Shown: piece after piece, positions 1-5,627 of the stretch | How positions within the stretch are numbered: position 1 is the stretch's first letter | Layout of the letters: the number at the start of each line of letters is the position of its first letter | Source of the DNA: an uncultured Oscillospiraceae bacterium | Lineage (GTDB): Bacteria > Bacillota > Clostridia > Oscillospirales > Oscillospiraceae | DNA: 6,269 nt | NCBI GenBank assembly: GCA_934567115.1 | Contig: CAKTJA010000079.1 | Span: forward strand, 1-6,269 | Reading direction: 5' to 3' | Notes under the pieces: model-generated | Told to the model about the DNA's origin: nothing | The model's database searches: none | The model's input: the letters and a program-made list of their open reading frames with translations, nothing else | Translations under genes and position numbers: made by a program

Positions 1-918
1 ATCAAGCCCTACAAGCAGATGCGCATCCCCCAGCCCGACTTCGTGCTGTGCTGCAACAACATCTGCAACTGCATGACGAAGTGGTACGAAAACATTGCCC
101 GTATGTGCAATATCCCGCTCATCATGGTCGATATCCCCTATAACAACACCGTGGAGGTCAGCGACTCCGCCGTCAAATACGTCCGCGCCCAGTTCGACAA
201 CGCCATTCACCAGCTTGAGGAGCTGACCGGAAAGAAGTTCGACGAGGAGAAGTTCGAGCTTGCCTGCAAGCACGCGAACCGCACCGCGCAGAACTGGCTG
301 AAGGTCTGCGACTTCCTGCAGTACAAGCCCGCCCCCATGAGCGGCTTCGACCTCTTTAACCACATGGCCGACGTCGTCACCGCCCGCGGCAAGGAGGCCG
401 CCGCCGACGCGTTCGATCTGCTTGCGCACGATCTTGAGCAGAACATCAAGGAGGGCACCTCCACGCTGCCCTTCCCGGAGAAGTACCGCGTTATGTTCGA
501 GGGCATCCCCTGCTGGCCGAAGCTCCCGAACCTCTTCAAGCCCCTCAAGGAGAACGGCGTGAACGTGACCGCCGTCGTCTATGCGCCGGCCTTCGGCTTT
601 GTGTACAACAACATGGACGAGATGGCGCGCGCCTACTACAAGGCGCCGAACAGCGTCTGCATCGAGCAGGGCGTCGCCTGGCGCGAGGGCATCTGCCGCG
701 ATAATAAGGTGGACGGCGTGCTGGTCCACTACAACCGCTCCTGCAAGCCGTGGAGCGGCTACATGGCCGAAATGCAGCGCCGCTTTACAAAGGACCTCGG
801 CGTACCGTGCGCGGGCTTCGACGGCGATCAGGCCGATCCGCGCAACTTTAACGAGGCGCAGTACGCCACCCGCGTGCAGGGCCTTGTCGAAGCGATGGAA
901 GCCAACAGGAAAGACTAA
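1..918 (+). CDS. hgdA: (R)-2-hydroxyglutaryl-CoA dehydratase, alpha subunit (3' part)
   Basis: This is the C-terminal 305 residues of a 2-hydroxyacyl-CoA dehydratase alpha subunit; the frame is open from base 1, so the start lies upstream. With HgdB it forms component D, which removes water from (R)-2-hydroxyglutaryl-CoA to give glutaconyl-CoA after one-electron, ATP-driven activation by HgdC (family knowledge). Visible family features are a cysteine-rich stretch, VLCCNNICNC (fragment residues 15-24), likely iron-sulfur ligands, followed by MTKWYENIARMCNIP, and the C-terminal GDQADPRNFN (275-284) typical of HgdA. The Acidaminococcus protein is, from memory, about 480 residues, so roughly a third is missing. 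The stop overlaps the Shine-Dalgarno of hgdB, which starts 14 nt later, so the two are translationally close. A paralogue acting on another 2-hydroxyacyl-CoA (lactoyl, phenyllactyl, isocaproyl) is possible, but the decarboxylase genes downstream favour hydroxyglutaryl-CoA. Confidence 0.92.
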   Translation: MKPYKQMRIPQPDFVLCCNNICNCMTKWYENIARMCNIPLIMVDIPYNNTVEVSDSAVKYVRAQFDNAIHQLEELTGKKFDEEKFELACKHANRTAQNWLKVCDFLQYKPAPMSGFDLFNHMADVVTARGKEAAADAFDLLAHDLEQNIKEGTSTLPFPEKYRVMFEGIPCWPKLPNLFKPLKENGVNVTAVVYAPAFGFVYNNMDEMARAYYKAPNSVCIEQGVAWREGICRDNKVDGVLVHYNRSCKPWSGYMAEMQRRFTKDLGVPCAGFDGDQADPRNFNEAQYATRVQGLVEAMEANRKD

Positions 919-932
919 GGAGGGCGTGAAAA

Positions 933-2078
933 ATGAGTATCGAAACGATCGTGAAGGAATTTTCCGCCGTTGCCGGGAATCCGAAGGGACAGCTCAAGGC
1001 CTGTAAGGAGGCCGGCAAAAAGTGCATCGGCGTGATGCCCTACTATGCGCCCGAGGAGCTGGTCTACGCCGCCGGCATGATGCCCTTCGGCATGTGGGGC
1101 AGCAACGACAAGACCATTCAGCGCGCCAAGGAATACTGCGCGACCTTCTACTGCACCATCGCCCAGCTTGACCTTGAGATGCTGCTCGACGGCACGCTCG
1201 ACCTGCTTGACGGCGTGATCACCCCGACGATCTGCGACACGCTGCGCCCCATGAGCCAGAATATCCGCGTGGCCATGAGCGAGAAGCTGCCGTGCATTTT
1301 CCTGGCCCATCCGCAGAACCGCTTCGCCGATTTCGGCAAGAAGTTCTGCCTGGATCAGTACACCAACGTCAAGACCGAGCTGGAGAAGATCGCGGGCCGC
1401 GAGATCACGAGCGAGGATATTGCCGGGGCCATCAAGGTCTACAACAGGTCCCGCGCCGCGCGGCGCGAGTTTGTGAAGCTCGCCTCCGCGCACTGCGATG
1501 TGATCGATCCGGTGATGCGCTCCGCCGTGCTCAAGGCCGCGTGGTTCATGGATAAGGTCGAGTATTCCGAAAAGCTTGAGGCGCTCAACGCGGAGCTTCG
1601 CGCGCTGCCCGAGGCGAAGTGGAACGGCGTGAAGGTCGTTACCTCCGGCATCATCTGCGACAATCCGACGCTGCTGAAGATCTTCAAGGATAACAATGTC
1701 GCCATCGCCGCCGACGATGTTGCGCACGAGTCCCGCGCCTTCCGCGTGGACGCGAGCGAGCAGGGCGACCCGATGATGGCGCTTGTCGAGCAGTTCACCA
1801 ACACCGACTACGACGTTCTGCTCTACGATCCGCAGTCGAGCAAGAACCGCCGCGGCGAGTTCGTCGCGAATCTCGTCCGCGAGTCCGGCGCGCAGGGTCT
1901 GGTGCTCTTCATGCAGCAGTTCTGCGACCCCGAGGAGATGGAGTTCCCGTATCTCAAGAAGGCGCTCGACGCTGCGGGCATCCCCTTCATCAAGCTCGGC
2001 ATCGACCAGCAGATGCGCGATTTCGGTCAGGCGGCCACCGCCATCCAGGCGTTCGCCGACATGCTGTCCGTGCAGTGA
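933..2078 (+). CDS. hgdB: (R)-2-hydroxyglutaryl-CoA dehydratase, beta subunit
   Basis: Complete 381-residue beta subunit, close to the family's usual length (about 375-385). It pairs with HgdA in the oxygen-sensitive, iron-sulfur and flavin-containing dehydratase of the cytoplasmic hydroxyglutarate pathway. The N-terminus has the family pattern GVMPYYAPEELVYAAGMMPFGMWG (split here: GVMPYYAPEELVYAAG at 33-48, then MMPFGMWG), with cysteines at 24, 31, 69 and 74. The C-terminal part has FCDPEEMEFPYLKK (330-343), then GIPFIKLGIDQQ, both typical of this superfamily. The start is fixed by AAGGAGG at 917-923, 9 nt before ATG933. The gene directly follows hgdA and is surely co-transcribed with it. 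After the stop there is a 140-nt gap with no convincing terminator, so transcription may read through into gcdD. Which cysteines hold the cluster cannot be decided from this sequence alone. Confidence 0.92.
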   Translation: MSIETIVKEFSAVAGNPKGQLKACKEAGKKCIGVMPYYAPEELVYAAGMMPFGMWGSNDKTIQRAKEYCATFYCTIAQLDLEMLLDGTLDLLDGVITPTICDTLRPMSQNIRVAMSEKLPCIFLAHPQNRFADFGKKFCLDQYTNVKTELEKIAGREITSEDIAGAIKVYNRSRAARREFVKLASAHCDVIDPVMRSAVLKAAWFMDKVEYSEKLEALNAELRALPEAKWNGVKVVTSGIICDNPTLLKIFKDNNVAIAADDVAHESRAFRVDASEQGDPMMALVEQFTNTDYDVLLYDPQSSKNRRGEFVANLVRESGAQGLVLFMQQFCDPEEMEFPYLKKALDAAGIPFIKLGIDQQMRDFGQAATAIQAFADMLSVQ

Positions 2079-2160
2079 GCCGGAAAACGGCGTGCGAAGG
2101 GGAGAGATCGCGCGCCGCATGCCGTTCGTTCAGACGGCGTAAAGAATTGCATGTCCGCTG

Positions 2161-2188
2161 TTGCATTTTTCCGGCGGTTTGCTATAAT
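2161..2188 (+). promoter_or_regulatory. Candidate sigma-A promoter before gcdD
   Basis: A perfect -10 hexamer TATAAT at 2183-2188 lies 16 nt after TTGCAT at 2161-2166, which matches the -35 consensus only in its TTG. A start site near 2195 would leave a leader of about 24 nt ending in the gcdD ribosome binding site AAGGAG (2208-2213, 5 nt before the ATG). A second TTGCAT copy sits at 2147-2152. Seen in the sequence; activity is inferred. It lies in the longest gap of the hgd-gcd block, where an internal promoter is plausible. Confidence 0.5.
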
Positions 2189-2218
2189 TCACTCTAAGGA
2201 AAGGGATAAGGAGAATCT

Positions 2219-2494
2219 ATGTACAGCAACCTGTTCGTTACCCTGATGGGGATCGGCACGGTGTTCTTCGGCCTTGTGTGCATCATCATTCTTACGACGG
2301 TGATGGGCGCGGTCCTCAAGAGCAGTGCCAAGCCCGCTCCCGCCGTTGCGCCGGCTCCTGCCGCCGCGCCTGCCGCTCCTGCGGTCAACGCCGCGAAGGA
2401 GCAGGAGGTCCTTGCCGCAGTTATTGCGGCGGTGACCGAAGACCTTGGCCCCAGCGCTTCCCGCATGCAGATCACCAGCATCAACAAAATCTAA
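2219..2494 (+). CDS. gcdD: Decarboxylase small membrane subunit (GcdD / OadG type)
   Basis: A 91-residue protein with the layout of the OadG/GcdD/MmdD small subunits of Na+-pumping decarboxylases. It has a short N-terminus, one membrane helix (about residues 5-29, rich in Val/Ile/Leu/Phe), an Ala/Pro linker (37-56), and a C-terminal amphipathic stretch with EVLAAVIAAVTEDLG (63-77) ending in a short basic tail. In the family, this subunit anchors and stabilises the complex, linking the soluble carboxyltransferase to the membrane beta subunit. The start is supported by AAGGAG at 2208-2213. It is followed after 25 nt by the biotin carrier gene and then the beta subunit, the D-C-B order known for glutaconyl-CoA decarboxylase. 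The sequence alone does not separate glutaconyl-CoA from methylmalonyl-CoA or oxaloacetate enzymes; the hgdAB neighbours do. It is somewhat shorter than the Acidaminococcus GcdD as I recall it. Confidence 0.83.
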   Translation: MYSNLFVTLMGIGTVFFGLVCIIILTTVMGAVLKSSAKPAPAVAPAPAAAPAAPAVNAAKEQEVLAAVIAAVTEDLGPSASRMQITSINKI

Positions 2495-2519
2495 TTTTAT
2501 TTTTAGGAGAGAAAGCATT

Positions 2520-2930
2520 ATGACTAAGCAGTACACTGTTACCGTTAACGGCACCGCCTACGAAGTTACCGTCGAGTCCGCCGGCGGCGGCCGCATGGCC
2601 TCCGCTCCCGTTGCGCGCACGGCTTCCGCGCCTGTGGCCCGCGCCGCAGCCCCCGCTCCCGCCGCCGCGCCCAAGGCCGCTCCCGCTGCGGCTCCCAAGG
2701 CCGCGCCCTCCGGAAGCGGCGAGACCGTCTCCTGCCCGATGCCCGGAACGATCCTCGACGTGAGAGTTTCCGCCGGTCAGGCGGTCAAGTCCGGCGACAT
2801 CCTCTTCATCCTTGAGGCCATGAAGATGGAGAACGAGATCTTCGCTCCCTGCGACGGCACTGTTTCCTCTGTCGCGGTTGCCAAGGGCGCTACCGTCAAC
2901 CCCGGCGACGTTCTGTGCGTCATCGGCTGA
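2520..2930 (+). CDS. gcdC: Biotin carrier subunit of glutaconyl-CoA decarboxylase
   Basis: A 136-residue biotin carrier. Residues 1-20 (KQYTVTVNGTAYEVTVE) are the usual N-terminal strand region of these gamma subunits. Residues 27-67 are a flexible Ala/Pro/Lys linker containing two near-identical 8-residue repeats (ASAPVART, ASAPVARA) and two APKAAP units. Residues 68-136 are a biotinyl/lipoyl domain. The biotin attachment site is EAMKMEN with Lys102, 34 residues from the C-terminus as expected. The carrier moves CO2 from the carboxyltransferase (GcdA, not in the window) to the membrane decarboxylase GcdB. The frame is open further upstream to 2445, but that extension overlaps gcdD and is unlike the family. 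ATG2520 has AGGAG at 2505-2509, 10 nt before it. Biotinylation by a ligase encoded elsewhere is required. The equivalent subunit of a related decarboxylase would look the same; context supports gcdC. Confidence 0.9.
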   Translation: MTKQYTVTVNGTAYEVTVESAGGGRMASAPVARTASAPVARAAAPAPAAAPKAAPAAAPKAAPSGSGETVSCPMPGTILDVRVSAGQAVKSGDILFILEAMKMENEIFAPCDGTVSSVAVAKGATVNPGDVLCVIG

Positions 2931-2980
2931 GATAAGAGCGTTTTCCCTTGAAATAAACTGTGAAAGGAAACCAGAAATAA

Positions 2981-4240
2981 ATGGCTGCTATTACTAATTT
3001 CCTGCAGCAGACCGGCTTCTATCTGTTCGGTCAGGATGGCAACTGGAAATGCCTCATCATGATCGCAATTTCCTTTGTGCTGCTGTATCTGGCCATCGTG
3101 AAGGGCTTCGAGCCGCTGCTGCTCCTGCCCATTGCGTTCGGTATGCTGTGCACCAACCTTCCCGGCGCGGATATGTTCCACGAAATATTTTTCGCGGGCG
3201 GGCATGTCCACTGGGACCTCTTCGGCGGACAGCCGATCACACAGGAGTTTCTTGACGAAATGGCGGCAAGCGGCGTTTCGGAAGCGGTTCTTGCCCCGTG
3301 GAGCGCGGGCGACAGTGTGACGCTTGGTCTGCTCGACGTGCTGTATCTGGGCGTTAAGCTCGGCGTGTATCCCTGCCTGATCTTCATGGGCGTTGGCACG
3401 ATGACCGACTTCGGTCCGCTGATCGCGAACCCCAAGAGTCTGCTGCTCGGCGCTGCCGCCCAGCTCGGTATCTTCATGACCTACGTCGGCACCCAGTGGA
3501 TGGGCTTCACCGCGCAGGAGTCCTCCTCCATCGGTATCATCGGCGGCGCGGACGGCCCGACGGCGATCTTCGTCACGACCCGTCTCGCCCCTCATCTGCT
3601 CGGCCCCATCGCCGTTGCGGCGTATTCCTACATGGCGCTCGTTCCGGTCATTCAGCCGCCCATCATGAAGGCGCTGACCACCAAGGAGGAGCGCAAGATC
3701 GTGATGAAGCCGCTGCGTCAGGTCTCCAAGCGCGAGAAGATCATCTTCCCCATTATGATCACCGTGTTTGTGGCGCTGCTCGTCCCCTCCGCCGGTCCGC
3801 TGATCGCATGCCTGATGCTCGGCAACCTCTTCCGTGAGTCCGGCGTTGTGGAGCGTCTGAACAAGACGGCCGGCAACGAGCTGATGAACATCGTTACGAT
3901 CTTCCTTGGCTTCACCGTCGGCGCGACCGCCACGGCGACGACCTTCCTCTCCTGGCAGACCATCAAGATCATGTGCATGGGCGTTGTCGCGTTCGGCTTC
4001 GGTACGGCGGGCGGCGTTCTGCTGGCGAAGCTTATGAACCTGTTCCTGAAGGAGAAGATCAATCCGCTGATCGGCTCCGCCGGCGTTTCCGCCGTCCCGA
4101 TGGCGGCGCGCGTGTCTCAGGTTGTCGGTCAGAAGGAGAATCCCGCGAACTTCCTGCTGATGCACGCCATGGGCCCGAACGTGGCCGGCGTTATCGGCTC
4201 CGCGATCGCCGCCGGCGTTCTGATGGCGCTGTTCGGCTGA
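2981..4240 (+). CDS. gcdB: Na+-translocating decarboxylase beta subunit
   Basis: A 419-residue polytopic membrane protein of the OadB/GcdB/MmdB family, which decarboxylates carboxybiotin and exports Na+. Hydrophobic segments begin about residue 24 and recur to the end. Family signatures include VYPCLIFMGVGTMTDFGP followed by LIANPKSLLLGAAAQ, then SIGIIGGADGPTAIF with Asp191, AAYSYMALVP with Tyr217, and NPLIGSAGVSAVPMAAR with Asn361, Gly365, Ser370 and Arg377. These match D203, Y229, N373, G377, S382 and R389, the residues implicated in Na+ or proton coupling in Klebsiella OadB (recalled), all at a constant offset of 12, so the ion pathway looks intact. A hydrophilic loop at about residues 80-108 precedes the first conserved block. 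ATG2981 is preceded by AAAGGA at 2963-2968, a rather long 12-nt spacing. It is the last gene before the terminator at 4309. The substrate assignment rests on the adjacent hgdAB. Confidence 0.92.
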   Translation: MAAITNFLQQTGFYLFGQDGNWKCLIMIAISFVLLYLAIVKGFEPLLLLPIAFGMLCTNLPGADMFHEIFFAGGHVHWDLFGGQPITQEFLDEMAASGVSEAVLAPWSAGDSVTLGLLDVLYLGVKLGVYPCLIFMGVGTMTDFGPLIANPKSLLLGAAAQLGIFMTYVGTQWMGFTAQESSSIGIIGGADGPTAIFVTTRLAPHLLGPIAVAAYSYMALVPVIQPPIMKALTTKEERKIVMKPLRQVSKREKIIFPIMITVFVALLVPSAGPLIACLMLGNLFRESGVVERLNKTAGNELMNIVTIFLGFTVGATATATTFLSWQTIKIMCMGVVAFGFGTAGGVLLAKLMNLFLKEKINPLIGSAGVSAVPMAARVSQVVGQKENPANFLLMHAMGPNVAGVIGSAIAAGVLMALFG

Positions 4241-4308
4241 GAAGCGTGAGGAGAAAGGGCGCTGCGGCGATTATTTGCCAAGCGTCGGCTCTCCCGGTAT
4301 TTTGAAAG

Positions 4309-4345
4309 ACAGCACGGTCCGACAGGGCCGTGCTGTTGCTTTTTT
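4309..4345 (+). terminator. Intrinsic terminator after gcdB
   Basis: A 12-bp stem (ACAGCACGG then TCC at 4309-4320, pairing with GGG then CCGTGCTGT at 4325-4336, one G-T pair) closes a GACA tetraloop. It is followed by TGCTTTTTT. It lies 68 nt after the gcdB stop and ends the plus-strand operon. The opposite side has no T run, so it is unlikely to work well for the convergent gene. Confidence 0.93.
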
Positions 4346-4543
4346 ATGTGCGTCTCTTCCTCACGCCCGCGGCTCTGAAGCTTTGCGCGGCGGGGCGCCG
4401 GCGTTTTGGACATGGCTAAAGAGGCCCGTCTCAGTCCTGAGCCGAGGCGGTTACGCTGCCGTGGAGCGGAGGAATGATATCGTGGTCATGCCTTTCGGCT
4501 GTTCGTTTGACGGGCGGAACGGCGTGAGATGATTGTCGGACAG
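4346..4543. other. Gene-free gap between converging units
   Basis: This gap lies between the gcdB terminator and the stop of the minus-strand acetyltransferase gene. I see no convincing gene, RNA or strong terminator for the minus-strand unit. A 14-codon frame (ATG near 4489, ending at 4532) has no properly spaced ribosome binding site. A weak inverted pair GTTC/GAAC occurs at 4501-4504 and 4517-4520. Confidence 0.6.
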
Positions 4544-4990
4544 TTATTTCTCCATCACGAAATTTGTCAGCGAAACTCCGCTTCTGACGACCTCCTGCTT
4601 TTGGACGACACGGTATCCCCGGTGCTCAAAAAACGGTCTGGCACTGATGGACGCATGCGTCGTGATTTTCACGTTTCCCGCAGCCCGCTCCAGCTCGTCG
4701 CATATTGCGGAGGCGACGCCCTCCCTCTGGCGGTCCTTGTGGACGAAGAGCCTGTCCGGAAAACCGGAGCGGTCCATATCGCCAAAGCCGATGATCTCAT
4801 CGCCGTCGACCGCAACGACCGTATGATGCTCCTGAAACGAACGGTCCCACTCCGCCGGATCCACCGTGCCGGTCGCCCAGACGTCCAATTGTTCCTTTGT
4901 GTAATCCTTCGCGTTTACGCTGTGAACGGTTTGATAAAACAGACGCGCCAGCCGTTCACAGTCGGAAGTCATATACGTTCGAAGCCGCAT
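4544..4990 (-). CDS. GNAT family N-acetyltransferase
   Basis: A 148-residue single-domain GNAT protein. It has the early strand and helix (MRLRTYMTSDCERLARLFYQ, 1-20), the middle strands HTVVAVDGDEIIGFGDMD (56-73), the core LFVHKDRQREGVASAICDEL (81-100) with the acetyl-CoA pyrophosphate-binding pattern Q-R-E-G-V-A at 88-93, and the C-terminal ISARPFFEHRGYRVVQKQE typical of motif B. It should move an acetyl group from acetyl-CoA to an amine; the acceptor is unknown. The frame stays open to a TTG at 5044, but ATG4990 is preferred. An AGGAGG (plus-strand 4995-5000) lies 4 nt upstream, and the alignment-like start MRLRTY fits the family, whereas the upstream 18 residues do not. It stands alone, convergent with gcdB, and has no visible functional tie to either neighbour. 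Confidence 0.87.
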   Translation of the reverse strand: MRLRTYMTSDCERLARLFYQTVHSVNAKDYTKEQLDVWATGTVDPAEWDRSFQEHHTVVAVDGDEIIGFGDMDRSGFPDRLFVHKDRQREGVASAICDELERAAGNVKITTHASISARPFFEHRGYRVVQKQEVVRSGVSLTNFVMEK

Positions 4991-5086
4991 GGTTCCTCCT
5001 GCCGACCCCTGGTCCGCCGCCGCGCGCTTCTGCTGTGCGCACAACGGTTGGAAGCAGGGGACTTAAAACGATGCTATAACAAAATT

Positions 5087-5115
5087 ATTATACAACGCGG
5101 CGGGTCGAAACGCAA
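5087..5115 (-). promoter_or_regulatory. Candidate promoter for the GNAT gene
   Basis: Read on the minus strand, TTGCGT (plus 5110-5115) and a perfect TATAAT (plus 5087-5092) are separated by 17 nt. A start site near 5080 would give a leader of about 90 nt before ATG4990. The AT-rich patch around 5062-5092 stands out in GC-rich surroundings. The -35 match is partial; activity is inferred. Confidence 0.5.
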
Positions 5116-5371
5116 AGACACGCGGTAAATTTTCGGCGGCGGAGATGGAGCGGTTTTTGAGAGTATGACGGTCGAGACGCTTTCCCATGCGGAGTTGGAC
5201 GAATGATATGCCGATGGGCGCGGGCGGCTCCGGCGCTGCGATGCGGCTTCCCGCCTTGCTTTTGCCGTGAAAAAGGAAATCTTGGGGGCGGCTCGTGGAA
5301 AACGGCTGTGCCTGTGAGCGGAGGGAAAGCGGCTGCGGACGAAGAACGAGAATAGAAATGGCGGCGTTTGG
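5116..5371. other. Intergenic stretch, nothing recognisable
   Basis: This is part of the 637-nt gene-free region between the acetyltransferase start and the argH stop. Both strands show only short or compositionally odd frames. A minus-strand frame of about 100 codons runs from a TTG at 5376 and is Ser/Arg/Pro-rich with no family resemblance. I cannot tell whether this is decayed coding sequence or plain spacer. Confidence 0.55.
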
Positions 5372-5517
5372 GCCAATGTCGTTAAGTTAAGAACCGGGGC
5401 GAAATGCCCCGGTTCTTAACATTTATGTTTGGGGTGGTTTTCTCGATAATTTCTAAAAAATAAGTTGCGGTTTTCTGCGGCATTTTGTCAAAAAACGCTT
5501 AACTTAATGACATTGGC
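5372..5517. mobile_element. MITE-like inverted-repeat element, 146 bp
   Basis: The left end at 5372-5391 reads GCCAATGTCGTTAAGTTAAG. The right end at 5498-5517 is its reverse complement with one mismatch (position 10, G versus A). Between them lie 106 bp with no open frame, AT-rich compared with both flanks. It also contains a perfect 15-bp hairpin next to the left end. Matched terminal repeats, small size and lack of coding capacity fit a miniature inverted-repeat transposable element moved by a transposase encoded elsewhere. No exact target duplication is visible, so mobility is inferred. An alternative is a large structured RNA or attenuator-like region, but no gene immediately downstream on either strand would obviously use it. 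Confidence 0.6.
5386..5420. repeat. Perfect 15-bp hairpin inside the element
   Basis: GTTAAGAACCGGGGC (5386-5400) and GCCCCGGTTCTTAAC (5406-5420) pair perfectly around a GAAAT loop. On the plus strand it is followed by ATTTATGTTT, an imperfect T-rich tail, so it could act as a weak terminator; no plus-strand gene precedes it closely. Its outer six bases are shared with the left terminal inverted repeat. Confidence 0.85.
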
Positions 5518-5532
5518 GTTCAGGCTGAACGC
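5516..5532. repeat. 17-bp palindrome at the right edge of the element
   Basis: GCGTTCAG and CTGAACGC flank a single central G. The first two bases are the last two of the right terminal repeat. It could be a preferred insertion target, a protein-binding dyad or a chance palindrome; there is no promoter nearby to support an operator. Confidence 0.6.
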
Positions 5533-5554
5533 AATAGCGCCGCGAGCCGCAGAG

Positions 5555-5589
5555 AAAAACGCCCCACGGAATAGACTGACCGTGGGGCG
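5555..5589 (-). terminator. Intrinsic terminator after argH
   Basis: Read on the minus strand, CGCCCCACGG (plus 5580-5589) and CCGTGGGGCG (plus 5560-5569) form a perfect 10-bp stem with a 10-nt loop. It is followed by TTTTT (plus 5555-5559) and a pyrimidine run. It lies about 38 nt beyond the argH stop and closes that transcript before the inverted-repeat element. Confidence 0.93.
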
Positions 5590-5627
5590 CGGGTGTGATG
5601 GATAGATTCGGGAGCCTTGCGCCCGGC

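Noticed and set aside
915..2120. 401-codon open frame on the minus strand opposite hgdB
   Set aside because: It mirrors the GC-biased codons of hgdB, is rich in His/Arg/Leu/Gly and resembles no family; hgdB is unambiguous.
2119..2140. Hairpin after hgdB as a terminator
   Set aside because: The 7-bp stem (one G-T pair) has an 8-nt loop and is followed by AAAGAATTGC rather than a T run.
2445..2519. Upstream extension of gcdC by 25 codons
   Set aside because: It overlaps gcdD, lacks family resemblance, and the ATG at 2520 has a well-placed AGGAG.
2777..4165. 462-codon open frame on the minus strand opposite gcdC and gcdB
   Set aside because: It is antisense shadow of gcdB and gcdC, with His/Arg/Glu/Gln-rich composition and no recognisable domain.
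4489..4532. 14-codon plus-strand frame after the gcdB terminator
   Set aside because: It lies beyond the terminator, its nearest GGAGG is about 15 nt away, and the product resembles nothing.
5074..5376. 100-codon minus-strand frame in the intergenic region
   Set aside because: It has a TTG start inside the inverted repeat, no ribosome binding site, Ser/Arg/Pro-rich composition, and overlaps the candidate GNAT promoter.
5363..5526. GGCGTT at 5363-5368 and 5515-5520 as a target site duplication
   Set aside because: The copies are not positioned symmetrically outside the inverted repeats; the right one overlaps the element end, so it is probably coincidental.
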